A stretch of 64,000 nucleotides of DNA from positions 1-64,000 of the forward strand of contig JAQGIC010000047.1 in assembly GCA_028288725.1 (NCBI GenBank). The letters run 5' to 3'. Shown here in pieces: positions 34,389-43,720 of the stretch. Position 1 is the stretch's first letter. Every line of letters begins with the position of its first letter. The stretch comes from Rhodospirillales bacterium. Lineage in GTDB: Bacteria; Pseudomonadota; Alphaproteobacteria; ATCC43930; CGMCC-115725. Both the position numbers and the translations under genes were made by a program. The notes beneath the pieces are model-generated. The model did no database searches. It was not told the DNA's origin and worked only from the letters and a program-made list of their open reading frames with translations.

Positions 34389-35861
34389 ATGCTCTTGCTT
34401 CGTCTCGCCGGATGGGGCGGCCTCGCCGCGCTCGTCTTCGCCGCCTACGGACCCTCGACGGCGCTCGCAGCCGGCCGATGCGATCGGTTGGTGGCCATGC
34501 TCCACGGTCAGATCGCTGACGCGGTCTGCACCGAAAGCACCGATCTCACAACGGCCAACCCCGCAACGACGCCGGCCAACAATTCGCTCGCGGGATTGCC
34601 GGCCTTTGCCTTTACGCCGCAGACCGATCGCAACACGATCGCGCCCAGCGCGCCGAACCGCACGCCGATCACCCATGCGGTTCCCGGCATCCAGCTTCAG
34701 GCGCGCTTCGCCAAGGACCCGTTGGGCGAGGCGCGCATCCTCATCCGCCTGCCCGATAGCTGGAACGGCAGGCTGGTGGTCGCGGGCGCTTCGGGCACGC
34801 GCAGCGAATTCAACGGCGACTTCGCCTGGAGCGACTATGTCGTCCAGAAGGGCTATGCCTATGTTTCGCAAAACAAGGGCATCGACAATTTCTATCTGTC
34901 CAGCGCCGCCGATCCCCTCGCGTGCCGGCTCAATCCCGCCTCGACGCTCTACGTCCATTTCTACGACGATGATCCGGGCGCTCCGTTCACCCGCTGGAAC
35001 CAGTCGATGCAGGCCGCGGCACGGGTCGGCCGCGAGGCGCTGCAGTTCCACTACGGACGGCTGCCGGCGCGGACCTACGCGGTCGGCACCTCGAACGGCG
35101 GCTATCAGGTCCGCCGCGCGGTCGAAACCGCGCCGGACCTGTTCGACGGCGGGGTCGATTGGGAAGGGACCTTTATCGATCCGGTGGCGTCCAACATCCT
35201 CGCCACCCTGCCGCCGGCGCTGCTGAACTACCCCGACTATGTGGCCTCCGGCTTCGATCCGAACAGCACCGCCGCCAAGAATATCCTGGGTGCCGGCTAT
35301 CCGCCCGACATCGTCTCGGGCACGAATTCGCTCTGGGGCTTGTATTGGGCCCAATTTTGGGAAGTGACCCAGTGCCAATGGCAGAAGCGCCTGGACCCGA
35401 GCTACAATACCTACGGCGCGGGGCTGGCGAATTACGTCTATGTCGATCGGCTCGCCGCCTCGGATGTCGCCGCCGATCTCACGCCGATCACGACGACGGG
35501 GCGGATCAAGCGGCCGCTGATCACCGTCGCCGGAACCATGGATGCGTTGCTGCCGATCAACGATCAGGCCCGCGCCTATGCCCGGGCGGTCCGGCGCAAT
35601 GCCGAGGATGCGTCGGACGACGACCGCCGCCCGGCCTATCGCCTGTACGAGGTCCAGAACGGCAACCACATCGAAACCTTCAAGGACAGCTTTCCGCAGT
35701 TGGAGCTGATCGAGCCGCATGCGCAGAAGGCGTTCGATCTGCTCGTGGCCCATGTTGAACAGGGCACCGGCTTGCCGCCCGATCAATGCGTCCCTCGCGG
35801 CGGCTCGATCGCGACGCAGGCGGCGCAACCCGGATCCTGCACCGCCTTGTTCGTGCCATGA
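34389..35861 (+). CDS. Secreted alpha/beta hydrolase (esterase/tannase-like)
   Basis: This 490-residue exported protein has a signal peptide ending near STALAA (residue 27) and then an alpha/beta-hydrolase. The nucleophile Ser is in AVGTSNGGYQVRRAVE near 235. A plausible acid is the Asp in VAGTMDALLP near 380 and the His is in VQNGNHIET near 425. The length and the cysteine-containing mature part resemble tannase/feruloyl esterase-like enzymes, but the usual CSxGGR box is absent, so the substrate is open. The ATG at 34389 follows GGGAGGAACGG. The gene stands alone between a terminator and a convergent gene. Confidence 0.72.
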   Translation: MLLLRLAGWGGLAALVFAAYGPSTALAAGRCDRLVAMLHGQIADAVCTESTDLTTANPATTPANNSLAGLPAFAFTPQTDRNTIAPSAPNRTPITHAVPGIQLQARFAKDPLGEARILIRLPDSWNGRLVVAGASGTRSEFNGDFAWSDYVVQKGYAYVSQNKGIDNFYLSSAADPLACRLNPASTLYVHFYDDDPGAPFTRWNQSMQAAARVGREALQFHYGRLPARTYAVGTSNGGYQVRRAVETAPDLFDGGVDWEGTFIDPVASNILATLPPALLNYPDYVASGFDPNSTAAKNILGAGYPPDIVSGTNSLWGLYWAQFWEVTQCQWQKRLDPSYNTYGAGLANYVYVDRLAASDVAADLTPITTTGRIKRPLITVAGTMDALLPINDQARAYARAVRRNAEDASDDDRRPAYRLYEVQNGNHIETFKDSFPQLELIEPHAQKAFDLLVAHVEQGTGLPPDQCVPRGGSIATQAAQPGSCTALFVP

Positions 35862-35906
35862 GGGCGCGCCGGGTGGCGACCTTCGCGGGCCGCCGCCCGG
35901 CGTTCG

Positions 35907-36419
35907 TCAGTCGGCCAGCCGACTGCCCGCGGCTTTGTCTCCGAGATTGACAAACCGGCCGCGGCAGAAGCCGAGCGGTTCGCGCGGGCGAATGGCAAAA
36001 TCCTCGACCCGCCCGATCAGGATGACGTGATCGCCGGCGATGACGCGCTGATGCAGCGAGCAGTCGAACCAGCTCAGGCAATCGGCCAGCACCGGCGCGC
36101 CCGTGGCGGCTTCGAGGCAGTCGATCGTCGCGAACCGGTCGACGCCGCGTGCCGAGAAGACCGTCGCGACCTCGCTCTGGTCGTCGCCCAGGATATTGAC
36201 CGCGAAGCGATCGGCGGCCTCGAAGACGGCGATGTTCGACGAGCCTTTGCCGATGCAGACCAGGACGAGCGGCGGTTCGAGCGAGACGGAGGTGAACGAG
36301 TTCGCCGTCATGCCGCACGGTATTCCGGCCGCATCCCGCGTGGTCACGACCGTGACGCCGGTAAGAAAAGTCCCGAATGCCCGCCTGAGATCCGCGGTAT
36401 CAAAATCCGTCTGCCGCAT
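35907..36419 (-). CDS. Flavin reductase-family protein (HpaC/NtaB-like)
   Basis: This 170-residue protein has the split-barrel fold of NAD(P)H:flavin reductases that feed reduced FMN to monooxygenases. The blocks GVTVVTTRDAAGIPCGMTANSFTSVSLEPPLVLVCI near 20-57 and FAVNILGDDQ near 75 are typical. The ATG at 36419 follows GGGAG at six bases and was preferred over 36446. It lies next to a PucR regulator and 2 kb from an NtaA-type monooxygenase, its likely partner. Confidence 0.88.
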   Translation of the reverse strand: MRQTDFDTADLRRAFGTFLTGVTVVTTRDAAGIPCGMTANSFTSVSLEPPLVLVCIGKGSSNIAVFEAADRFAVNILGDDQSEVATVFSARGVDRFATIDCLEAATGAPVLADCLSWFDCSLHQRVIAGDHVILIGRVEDFAIRPREPLGFCRGRFVNLGDKAAGSRLAD

Positions 36420-36510
36420 GGGTCGCTCCCGATGCTTCCTGTCCATCGTCCGAGCTTGGCACAGTTCGATGGACCGGCTCCTCCTCTGAACCCGAGGAAG
36501 GATTTCCCTT

Positions 36511-38304
36511 CTACTGCGAGCCTTCTGTGGGCGGCGGCATCAGGATCTGTTGGAATTGCAACGCCAGCTGCAGCGCGAAACGCTGCTCGGACGTATCGGT
36601 CGCCAGATCGAACAGATCCTTCAGCCGCTCCAACCGATAGCGCAGGGTCGTGACATGGATGCCGAGCGCATCGGCGCAGGGCTGACTGCGGCAGCCGTGA
36701 TCCAGGAAGGCGGACAGGGTCCGCAGATAGGCCGTTCCATGCGTGGCGTCATGCGCCGCGACGGCGCCGATCGATCGGTCGACGAAGCTGCGCATCTCGC
36801 CTGAATCGACGGCCGACATCAGGACGGGGAAGGGACCGAAATCTTCCGCGCTGACCAGGCCGCTGCGCCCGAACCGGCGGGCGAGGGTGCACAGCCGGTC
36901 GCACTCGCGCCAGGCCGGCAGATAGTCGGTCGGCTGACGGCAGAAATTGCTCAGCACGGCGACGGGCAGTGCGCCGGTCAGTGCCTTCGTTTCGGCGATC
37001 ATGCTTTGGATCAAACCCGCAAGACCATCGTCCTGCTTGCGATCGACGGGGCAGAGGACCACCACGGCACCGGCCCTGAGCGCCAGCGTCGCGCGCGTGT
37101 CGAACCGCTCGATGATGTGCGTGAGGTCGCGGCGGAGCTCGAGCGCCGTGGCCGCCGGGAACTTCGTCCCCGCCGTCACGACGATGAGACGCGCGGGCTT
37201 GCTGAGATCGATATTCAGCCGTTCCGCCCGCTCGACGATGTCGGCGAGCGGGCGGGTCCCGTCGAGCAGGTCGGCGAACAGCTCTTCGAGATTGCGCGCT
37301 TCGGTGACGAAGGCCACATACGACCGCATCATCTGGACGCTGAGGCCGAACCGGGCGCTGTCCAGCAACAGATGATCGAGATCGCCGGAGCCGGGCGTCG
37401 GCGAGAACACCACGAGCGCACCGACCCGGGTCCGGTCGACGGTCAGCGGACAGACGATCGCCGGCACCCGCAAAATCCGGCCGCCGATCGACAAGCCCAG
37501 TTCCTGGGTATCGAACCGGTGACGCCGGTCCGGCCCGCCGGCGATCTCCAGGAATTGGCGGCCGAGATCGCCGGCGAGGGCCGCGTGCCAGGCCTCGTCG
37601 TCCACCAGGGCCGGCACCGGCGACCGCTCCGACATCACGCGCCGCGCTGTCAGGTCGACGATCACCGGCGGATGGGGCAGCAGCGAGGCCACCATGGTCG
37701 CAGCGGCCGCGACGGACTCGTCGGCCAACACCTGGTCGAGCAGCGCGCCATGGGCCGCCAGCGCGCCGCGCAGACGCTCTCCGAACGCCTGTTCCTCGGC
37801 CAGGGATCGCGCCTTGTCCATGGCGATCTGCCCGAGATGCACGACGAATTGCAGGAACGCCAGTTCGTCCGCGGTTACGTCGATCCGTTCGCGGGAACGG
37901 ACCGACAGCACGATGCGGTGACCGGCCGCGTCGCGATATTCCATCGGCAGGACGATGACGGTGCGGTAGCCGCGCTCGATCGCCTCGCGCCGATAGCCCG
38001 GAAACGCTTCGGACTCCTGGGCATCGGGAATAATGACCGGCTCGTTGCGCGCCATGGCGATCAGCGCCGGGCTTTCGGCCAGTGGCCAGCGTCCCTCCAA
38101 GCCGGCGCCCAGATCGCTCGGCCCGTGGCGCGCCACGGTCTGGGCGAAGCCGCCCGCGCTGTCGATGCGCATGATCGCGCCGGACGACCAGGGCGGGCGC
38201 TGGCACACCGCCGCCAGCAAATGCTGCAGCGTCTGGTCCAGATTGCTGCTGGCGTTGATTTGGCTCGCGACCGCGCCCAACGACTTGAACAGCGAATGAT
38301 CCAT
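36511..38304 (-). CDS. PucR-family transcription regulator with GAF domain
   Basis: This 597-residue regulator has an N-terminal GAF-like sensor (about 20-175), a central CdaR/GGDEF-like region (about 340-470) and the C-terminal PucR helix-turn-helix (about 535-590), with the family marks YLRTLSAFLDHGC near 530 and ALGIHVTTLRYRLERLKDLF near 552. Such proteins usually activate catabolic genes in response to the substrate. It is divergent from the monooxygenase/transporter operon at 38459 and shares its strand with the flavin reductase, so it likely controls both. Confidence 0.9.
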   Translation of the reverse strand: MDHSLFKSLGAVASQINASSNLDQTLQHLLAAVCQRPPWSSGAIMRIDSAGGFAQTVARHGPSDLGAGLEGRWPLAESPALIAMARNEPVIIPDAQESEAFPGYRREAIERGYRTVIVLPMEYRDAAGHRIVLSVRSRERIDVTADELAFLQFVVHLGQIAMDKARSLAEEQAFGERLRGALAAHGALLDQVLADESVAAAATMVASLLPHPPVIVDLTARRVMSERSPVPALVDDEAWHAALAGDLGRQFLEIAGGPDRRHRFDTQELGLSIGGRILRVPAIVCPLTVDRTRVGALVVFSPTPGSGDLDHLLLDSARFGLSVQMMRSYVAFVTEARNLEELFADLLDGTRPLADIVERAERLNIDLSKPARLIVVTAGTKFPAATALELRRDLTHIIERFDTRATLALRAGAVVVLCPVDRKQDDGLAGLIQSMIAETKALTGALPVAVLSNFCRQPTDYLPAWRECDRLCTLARRFGRSGLVSAEDFGPFPVLMSAVDSGEMRSFVDRSIGAVAAHDATHGTAYLRTLSAFLDHGCRSQPCADALGIHVTTLRYRLERLKDLFDLATDTSEQRFALQLALQFQQILMPPPTEGSQ

Positions 38305-38458
38305 CCCGGTTCTCCTGCGCCCTCAGATTCTACGAGGAAACATCGGATCGATGAACGATGTCTTCCTATGAACCATAGGATGCGAATGGCCGGAGCGGGG
38401 GTGATACTCGTCGTTAACGCAGAGCTTCGCGCAGCTGTACCGGTTGGAGGGCTTACCC

Positions 38459-39766
38459 ATGGGTCAACGTCAGATGCATCTGGTCGCCTATCTGAAGACC
38501 GGCCCGACGGCGATGCATGTCGGCGGATGGCGGCATCCGGAAGCGACGCTCGACGATATCCTGCACCCCAGCCGGTATGAACATATCGCGCGGGTGCTCG
38601 AAGCCGGCCGCTTCGACGGTTGCTTCTTCGCCGACCTGTTCGGTCTCTACGACATCCACGGCGGCAGCTACGATCCCTACGTTCGCCGCGGCGGCCAGAT
38701 CAGCTTTCTCGACCCCACGGTCGTGTTGCCGATCATGGCGGCGGCGACCAAGCATCTGGGCCTGGGCGCCACGCTCTCGACCAGCTTTCACACGCCCTAT
38801 CACCTGGCGCGCTGGCTGGGTTCGCTCGACGTGCTGAGCGGCGGCCGCGTTGCCTGGAACGTCGTGACCTCGGCAACCGATCTCGAAGCGCAGAACGCCG
38901 GCATGGACGAATTGCCGCCGCGCGAGCAGCGCTACGACCGCGCCGACGAGGTGCTGGAAGCCTGCTTCGCGCTGTGGAACAGTTGGGACGAGGGCGCCTT
39001 CGTGCTGGACAAGGCCTTGGGCGTGTTCGCCGATCCGGCCAAGGTCCATTATGCGAATTACGAGGGCCGCTGGGTCAAGACGCGCGGACCGCTATCGATC
39101 CCGCGCAGCCCGCAGGGCCGCCCGGTGATCATGCAGGCCGGCAGCTCGGACCGCGGCCGCGAGTTCGCGGCCAGATGGGCCGAGGTCGTCTTCACCGTGC
39201 AGCGCGGGCAGGACGAGATGCGGGAATTCTACCAGGATCTGAAGTCGCGCATGGAGCTGGTCGGCCGCAAGCCGAACGAATGCGCGGTTCTGCCGGCGAT
39301 CTCCGTCGTGCTGGGCGAAACCGCATCGATCGCCGAGGAACGGGCGGACTATCTCAACAGCCTGATCGATCCCGAACTGAGCGTCGCCGCCTCGTCGAGC
39401 GGGCTCGGTGCCGATCTCACGAAACTGAAGTCCGAAGCGGCGCTGCCCGAGCTGCAGGGCAATCAGGGCATGAAAGGCACCGAGCAGGTGCTGCGCCAGA
39501 CGATGCAGGCCGATGGGATCACGCTCGCCCAGGCCGCGGTGAAGCGCAACAAGGGGCGTGAGCTGGTCGGCACGCCGGTGATGATCGCCGATCGCCTGCA
39601 GGAAATGTTCGAGGCCGGCGTCTGCGACGGATTCGTGCTGGCGCCGACCATGTTCCCCGGCATGTTCGAACAATTCTGCCGTGGCGTGGTGCCGGAATTG
39701 CAGCGCCGCGGCATCTTCCGTACGGAATATACCGGCCGCACCTTGCGCGAGAACCTGCAGGGCTGA
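38459..39766 (+). CDS. NtaA/SnaA/DszA-type FMN-dependent monooxygenase (LLM class)
   Basis: This bacterial luciferase-like monooxygenase has 435 residues. Features are the start MGQRQMHLVAYLKTGPTAMHVGGWRHP, the LGLGATLSTSFHTPYHLARWLGSLDVLSGGRVAWNVVTS stretch near 98-140 and the VIMQAGSSDRGREFAA block near 222. It uses reduced FMN and oxygen to cleave or oxidise N- or S-containing compounds such as nitrilotriacetate, EDTA, dibenzothiophene sulfone or dimethyl sulfide; which one is not shown. The ATG at 38459 follows GGAGG. It is followed by a PotDBCA-type importer that probably brings in its substrate. Confidence 0.9.
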   Translation: MGQRQMHLVAYLKTGPTAMHVGGWRHPEATLDDILHPSRYEHIARVLEAGRFDGCFFADLFGLYDIHGGSYDPYVRRGGQISFLDPTVVLPIMAAATKHLGLGATLSTSFHTPYHLARWLGSLDVLSGGRVAWNVVTSATDLEAQNAGMDELPPREQRYDRADEVLEACFALWNSWDEGAFVLDKALGVFADPAKVHYANYEGRWVKTRGPLSIPRSPQGRPVIMQAGSSDRGREFAARWAEVVFTVQRGQDEMREFYQDLKSRMELVGRKPNECAVLPAISVVLGETASIAEERADYLNSLIDPELSVAASSSGLGADLTKLKSEAALPELQGNQGMKGTEQVLRQTMQADGITLAQAAVKRNKGRELVGTPVMIADRLQEMFEAGVCDGFVLAPTMFPGMFEQFCRGVVPELQRRGIFRTEYTGRTLRENLQG

Positions 39767-39814
39767 ACCGAACATCCGTCGTCCTATCAACCTCGCAGCA
39801 GGTGGGAAATCAGC

Positions 39815-40891
39815 ATGGTGGCGATCTCTGTGGCACGGCCGACGCGCCGGACGGTTCTACGCGGTTCCCTGGGCGTGGCGGGAACGGTGATGCTGGGTGC
39901 CGGCGGACGGGCGCTGGCCGCCGACGAGCTCAAGGGCAAGACGGTCGTCTTCGCCAGCTGGGGCGGCGCCTATCAGGATGCCGAGAAGACCTGCTATTGC
40001 GATCCGTTCGTCCAGGCGACCGGCGCCAAGGTGCTGCAGGACGGGCCGATGAATTCCGCCAAGTTCCGCACCATGATCGAAGGCGGCGCGCCCGATTGGG
40101 ACGTGACCGACATCACGATCGATTTCCTCTATGCCGGCATCGGCGACCAGCTGTTCGAGAAGATCGACAAGAGCATCGTCAATACCAGCCGGCTCGATCC
40201 GCGCTTCGTCAACGACTATGGCGTCGGCTGTATCGTCTGGTCCTACAATCTCGGCTATAGCACCAAGGCGTTCCCGGGCAAGGATGTGCCGCGGACCTGG
40301 GCCGACATGTTCGATCTGAAGCGCTTTCCGGGCAAGCGCACCTTCGGCGACAATGTCGTGGCGACGATCGAGGCGGCGCTGATGGCCGACGGGGTGGCGC
40401 CGGACAAGCTCTATCCGCTCGATGTCGAGCGGGCGCTGCGCAAGCTCGACACGATCAAGGCCGAGACGGTGTTCTGGAGTTCCAATTCCCAGTCGCAGCA
40501 GTTGTTTGTCGATGGCGAGGTGGTGATGGGCCTGATCCTGAACGGTCGGGCCTATGACGCGGCCAAGAAGGGCGCCCCCATCGCGGTCTCCTGGGAGCAG
40601 AATATCCAGTCGGTCGACTATCTGGTCGTGCCGCGCGGCAGCAAGAGCCGCGAGGCGGCGATGAAGCTGATCGACGTGATGACACAGCCGGAGAATCAGG
40701 CAAAGCTGGCCAACATGATCGCCTACGCGCCCACCAATCCGGCCGCTTTCAGCGGGATCGATCCGCAGATCGCCCCCTGGCTGTCGACCGCGCCCGACAA
40801 TATCAAGCAGGGCTTCCTGATCGACGCCGAATATTGGCGCGACAATCTGAAGAGGCTGCAGGAGCGGTGGACCGCCTGGAAGCTTGCCTGA
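39815..40891 (+). CDS. PotD-type ABC transporter substrate-binding protein, Tat-exported
   Basis: This periplasmic binding protein of 358 residues is of the spermidine/putrescine/opine family. Its Tat signal contains TRRTVLRGSLGVAG near 10-23 and cleaves near ALAAD (residue 36). The mature protein starts LKGKTVVFASWGGAYQDAEK and contains DWDVTDITIDFLY near 93, both usual for this group. It is the first gene of a complete importer and follows the monooxygenase by 48 bases, which suggests that the pair shares a substrate. Confidence 0.9.
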   Translation: MVAISVARPTRRTVLRGSLGVAGTVMLGAGGRALAADELKGKTVVFASWGGAYQDAEKTCYCDPFVQATGAKVLQDGPMNSAKFRTMIEGGAPDWDVTDITIDFLYAGIGDQLFEKIDKSIVNTSRLDPRFVNDYGVGCIVWSYNLGYSTKAFPGKDVPRTWADMFDLKRFPGKRTFGDNVVATIEAALMADGVAPDKLYPLDVERALRKLDTIKAETVFWSSNSQSQQLFVDGEVVMGLILNGRAYDAAKKGAPIAVSWEQNIQSVDYLVVPRGSKSREAAMKLIDVMTQPENQAKLANMIAYAPTNPAAFSGIDPQIAPWLSTAPDNIKQGFLIDAEYWRDNLKRLQERWTAWKLA

Positions 40892-40910
40892 CGCCCGACG
40901 CATCATCGCC

Positions 40911-41741
40911 ATGAGCAGCCCACTTTTCGGGCGGCGCGCGCTGCTGCTGGTGCCGGCCCTGCTGGTGCTGCTGCTGGCCTTCGTGGGGCCGGTCGGCTGG
41001 CTGCTCGCGCGGGCCTTCACCCAGCCGCAGCCGGGCCTGCAGAATTTCGAGGCCCTGTGGCAGCGCCAGGGTTATCTGCAGGTGCTCTGGAACACGATCG
41101 AGATCAGCGCGATGGTGACGCCGGTCTGCGTGCTGCTGGGCTTCCCGATCGCGCACGCCATGGCCACGGGATCGTCGCGGGTGCGACGTTGGCTCGTCTT
41201 CATCGTCCTGCTGCCCTTCTGGACCAGTCTGCTGGTTCGGACCTTCGCGACCGTGATCCTGCTGCAGCGGACCGGCCCGGTGAACGCCATCCTGATCGGC
41301 CTCGGCCTTGCCGCCGAACCGCTGCCACTGCTCTACAACATGACGGGCGTGATGGCGGGCGCGCTCCAGGTGCTGCTGCCCTTCGTGATCTTTCCGCTGC
41401 ACGCGGCGATGGCACGGATCGATCCGGCGTTCATGCAGGCGGCTCTGACGCTGGGCGCCGGCCCGCTCCGCGCGTTCTTTCGGGTCTATCTGCCGCTGAC
41501 CATGCCGGGGCTGCTGACCGGGGCGACGCTCGTGTTCATCAGCACGCTCGGCTATTTCGTGACGCCGGCCATGCTGGGCGGCCCGCGCCAGACCATGGTC
41601 GCGCAACTGATCCAGGATCAGATCGCGCAATTCGGCAATTGGGGCATGGCCGGCGCCTTGTCGCTGCTGCTGTTGCTCGTGTCCGGGCTGATGCTCCTGC
41701 TGCTGCACCTGACGGTCGGCCTCAGGGCGGCGGCGCGATGA
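40911..41741 (+). CDS. PotB-type ABC transporter permease
   Basis: This 276-residue inner-membrane permease has about six helices and the loop AALTLGAGPLRAFFRVYLPLTMPGLLTG near 178-205, the EAA contact with the ATPase. The HAMATGSSRVRRWLVFIVLLPFWTSLLVRTFA region near 80-110 is typical of PotB-like proteins. I chose the ATG at 40911 over a TTG at 40884 that overlaps the upstream gene. Its end overlaps the next permease start as ATGA. Confidence 0.92.
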   Translation: MSSPLFGRRALLLVPALLVLLLAFVGPVGWLLARAFTQPQPGLQNFEALWQRQGYLQVLWNTIEISAMVTPVCVLLGFPIAHAMATGSSRVRRWLVFIVLLPFWTSLLVRTFATVILLQRTGPVNAILIGLGLAAEPLPLLYNMTGVMAGALQVLLPFVIFPLHAAMARIDPAFMQAALTLGAGPLRAFFRVYLPLTMPGLLTGATLVFISTLGYFVTPAMLGGPRQTMVAQLIQDQIAQFGNWGMAGALSLLLLLVSGLMLLLLHLTVGLRAAAR

Positions 41742-42541
41742 GGGGCGACGGGATGGACCTCTGGCGCCGCCTGCGCGGTGTCGTCTGCGCGCTGGTGGCG
41801 CTCTATCTGATCGCGCCGCTCGTCATCGTCGTGATCATCTCGTTCAGCGCCGCGTCGTTTCTGCAGTTCCCGCCGCCGGGATTTTCGCTGCGCTGGTACG
41901 TCAATCTGTTCGGCGATCCCGCCTGGACCGACGCGCTGACGGTCAGCATCCAGATCCTGATCCCGTCGGCGACGCTCGCCACGCTGCTGGGCACGGCCGC
42001 CGCCTACGCGCTCGTGCGCGGCCGCATACCCGGCGCCTCGATCGTCGGGGCGGCGTTGATGCTGCCGATCATCGTGCCGGGCATCATCACGGCTGCGGCG
42101 CTGTTCGGCGTCTATCGCAGTCTGGGGCTGAACGGCACCCTGACCGGCCTCATCATCGGCCATGTCGTCATCACCATGCCCTATGTCGTGGCGACGGTCA
42201 GTTCGGGACTTCGGACGATGGACCCGCGGCTCGATGATGCCGCGGCCACGCTGGGCGCGCCGCCGCTGGCCGCGTTCCGGCGCGTCACGCTCCCCCTGCT
42301 GCTGCCGGCCATTCTGTCGGGGCTGCTGTTCGCCGCGGTCGCTTCGTTCGACGAACTGATCGTATCGCTGTTCGTCAGCACGGCGCGGGTGAGGCCCGTC
42401 GCCGTCCAGATGTGGTCGAACATCCGCGGCGACGTCGATCCGACCATCGCGGCCATCGCCTCGCTTTGCTTCGCCTTCGCGTTCTTGGCCCTGCTGGCCG
42501 AGGGCGTTCTGCGACGCCGTACCGGAACCGAAGGACCGTGA
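41738..42541 (+). CDS. PotC-type ABC transporter permease
   Basis: This second permease of the importer has 267 residues and about six helices. The EAA loop DDAAATLGAPPLAAFRRVTLPLLLPAILSG is near 167-195. FPPPGFSLRWYVNLFGDPAWTDAL near 43-66 is the PotC-type N-terminal signature. It overlaps PotB by four bases and shares one base with the ATPase start, so the subunits are translated in series. Confidence 0.92.
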   Translation: MRGDGMDLWRRLRGVVCALVALYLIAPLVIVVIISFSAASFLQFPPPGFSLRWYVNLFGDPAWTDALTVSIQILIPSATLATLLGTAAAYALVRGRIPGASIVGAALMLPIIVPGIITAAALFGVYRSLGLNGTLTGLIIGHVVITMPYVVATVSSGLRTMDPRLDDAAATLGAPPLAAFRRVTLPLLLPAILSGLLFAAVASFDELIVSLFVSTARVRPVAVQMWSNIRGDVDPTIAAIASLCFAFAFLALLAEGVLRRRTGTEGP

Positions 42542-43617
42542 TGACCCAGCCCGTGCTCGAACTCAGCGGCATCCGAAAGAGCTACGGCAGTCATGTCGCG
42601 GTCGAGAATGTCGATCTGTCGCTCGACCCGGAGGAATTCGTGACCTTCCTCGGGCCGTCGGGCTCCGGCAAGACGACGACCCTGATGATGGTCGCGGGGC
42701 TGCAGCAGCCCGACGGCGGCTCGATCCGGCTGGGCGGCGCGCCGATCGAGCGCCAGCCGCCCTACCGGCGCGATATCGGCATGGTGTTTCAGCATTATGC
42801 GCTGTTCCCGCACATGAGCGTGCGCAAGAACGTGGCCTTTCCGCTGGAGATGCGCGGCGTGGCCGCTGCGGAGATCGCGCGGCAGGTCGCCGACGCGCTC
42901 GAACTGGTCGGTCTCGCCGAGTACGGCCATCGCCTGCCGCGCCAATTGTCGGGCGGCCAGCAGCAGCGGGTGGCGCTGGCGCGGGCGATGGTCTACCGGC
43001 CGGCCCTGCTGCTGATGGACGAGCCTCTGGGCGCGCTCGACAAGAAGCTGCGCGAACAGATGCAGCGCGAGATCAAGCGCGTGCATCGCGAACGCCGCAT
43101 TTCGGTGCTCTACGTCACCCACGACCAGGAAGAAGCGCTGACGATGAGCGATCGGATCGCGGTGTTCAACCGGGGCAGGATCGAGCAGATCGGCACGCCC
43201 AGCGAACTGTATGAGCGGCCGGCGACCCGCTTCGTCGCCGATTTCCTGGGCGACACGAATTTCTTTCCCGGATGCGTGCTGGGCTCGTCGGGCGGGCATT
43301 GCCTGGTCGAGGTGCTCGGACGCCGCGTCGAGGCAATGTCGCCGACGCCGATCGCGGACGGCAGCGCAATCGTGGTGGCGGTCCGTCCGGAAAGGGTCCG
43401 ATTGCAGAGGGCGGGGAGCCAAGCCGACGGGCTGACCGGCCGACTGGCCGAGGTCATCTATCTGGGCGCCGCCCGCCGCTGCGTCGTTCGGCTGGCCGAC
43501 GGCGGCGACTATTTCGCACTGCAGCCCGCCGGCGATGCCGAGGCGTCCGGCCCGCAGCCCGGCGAGGAGGTCAGCCTGTCGTGGGATCTCCGCCACGCGA
43601 CCGTGTTTCCGTTATGA
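42541..43617 (+). CDS. PotA-type ABC transporter ATPase
   Basis: This 358-residue ATPase powers the importer. Walker A is [13 protein letters not shown] near 39-51, the Q loop is [13 protein letters not shown] near 80, the signature [17 protein letters not shown] near 137 and Walker [14 protein letters not shown] near 157. A C-terminal TOBE/MalK-like regulatory domain follows after residue 240. The start shares its first base with the stop of the PotC-type permease. It ends the monooxygenase operon. Confidence 0.94.
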   Translation: MTQPVLELSGIRKSYGSHVAVENVDLSLDPEEFVTFLGPSGSGKTTTLMMVAGLQQPDGGSIRLGGAPIERQPPYRRDIGMVFQHYALFPHMSVRKNVAFPLEMRGVAAAEIARQVADALELVGLAEYGHRLPRQLSGGQQQRVALARAMVYRPALLLMDEPLGALDKKLREQMQREIKRVHRERRISVLYVTHDQEEALTMSDRIAVFNRGRIEQIGTPSELYERPATRFVADFLGDTNFFPGCVLGSSGGHCLVEVLGRRVEAMSPTPIADGSAIVVAVRPERVRLQRAGSQADGLTGRLAEVIYLGAARRCVVRLADGGDYFALQPAGDAEASGPQPGEEVSLSWDLRHATVFPL

Positions 43618-43720
43618 CCGCCCTGGGTCGGATCGGCATCATGGCCGGGACCGGGACATGCGCCCGGCGGGCGAGCGGGGCTGTCCCCCATGCGAGAGGG
43701 CTCGATTTTCGGGGGCGGGG

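Noticed and set aside
40884-40911. TTG start that would extend the PotB-type permease
   Set aside because: The ATG at 40911 gives the normal N-terminus; the extension is not typical.
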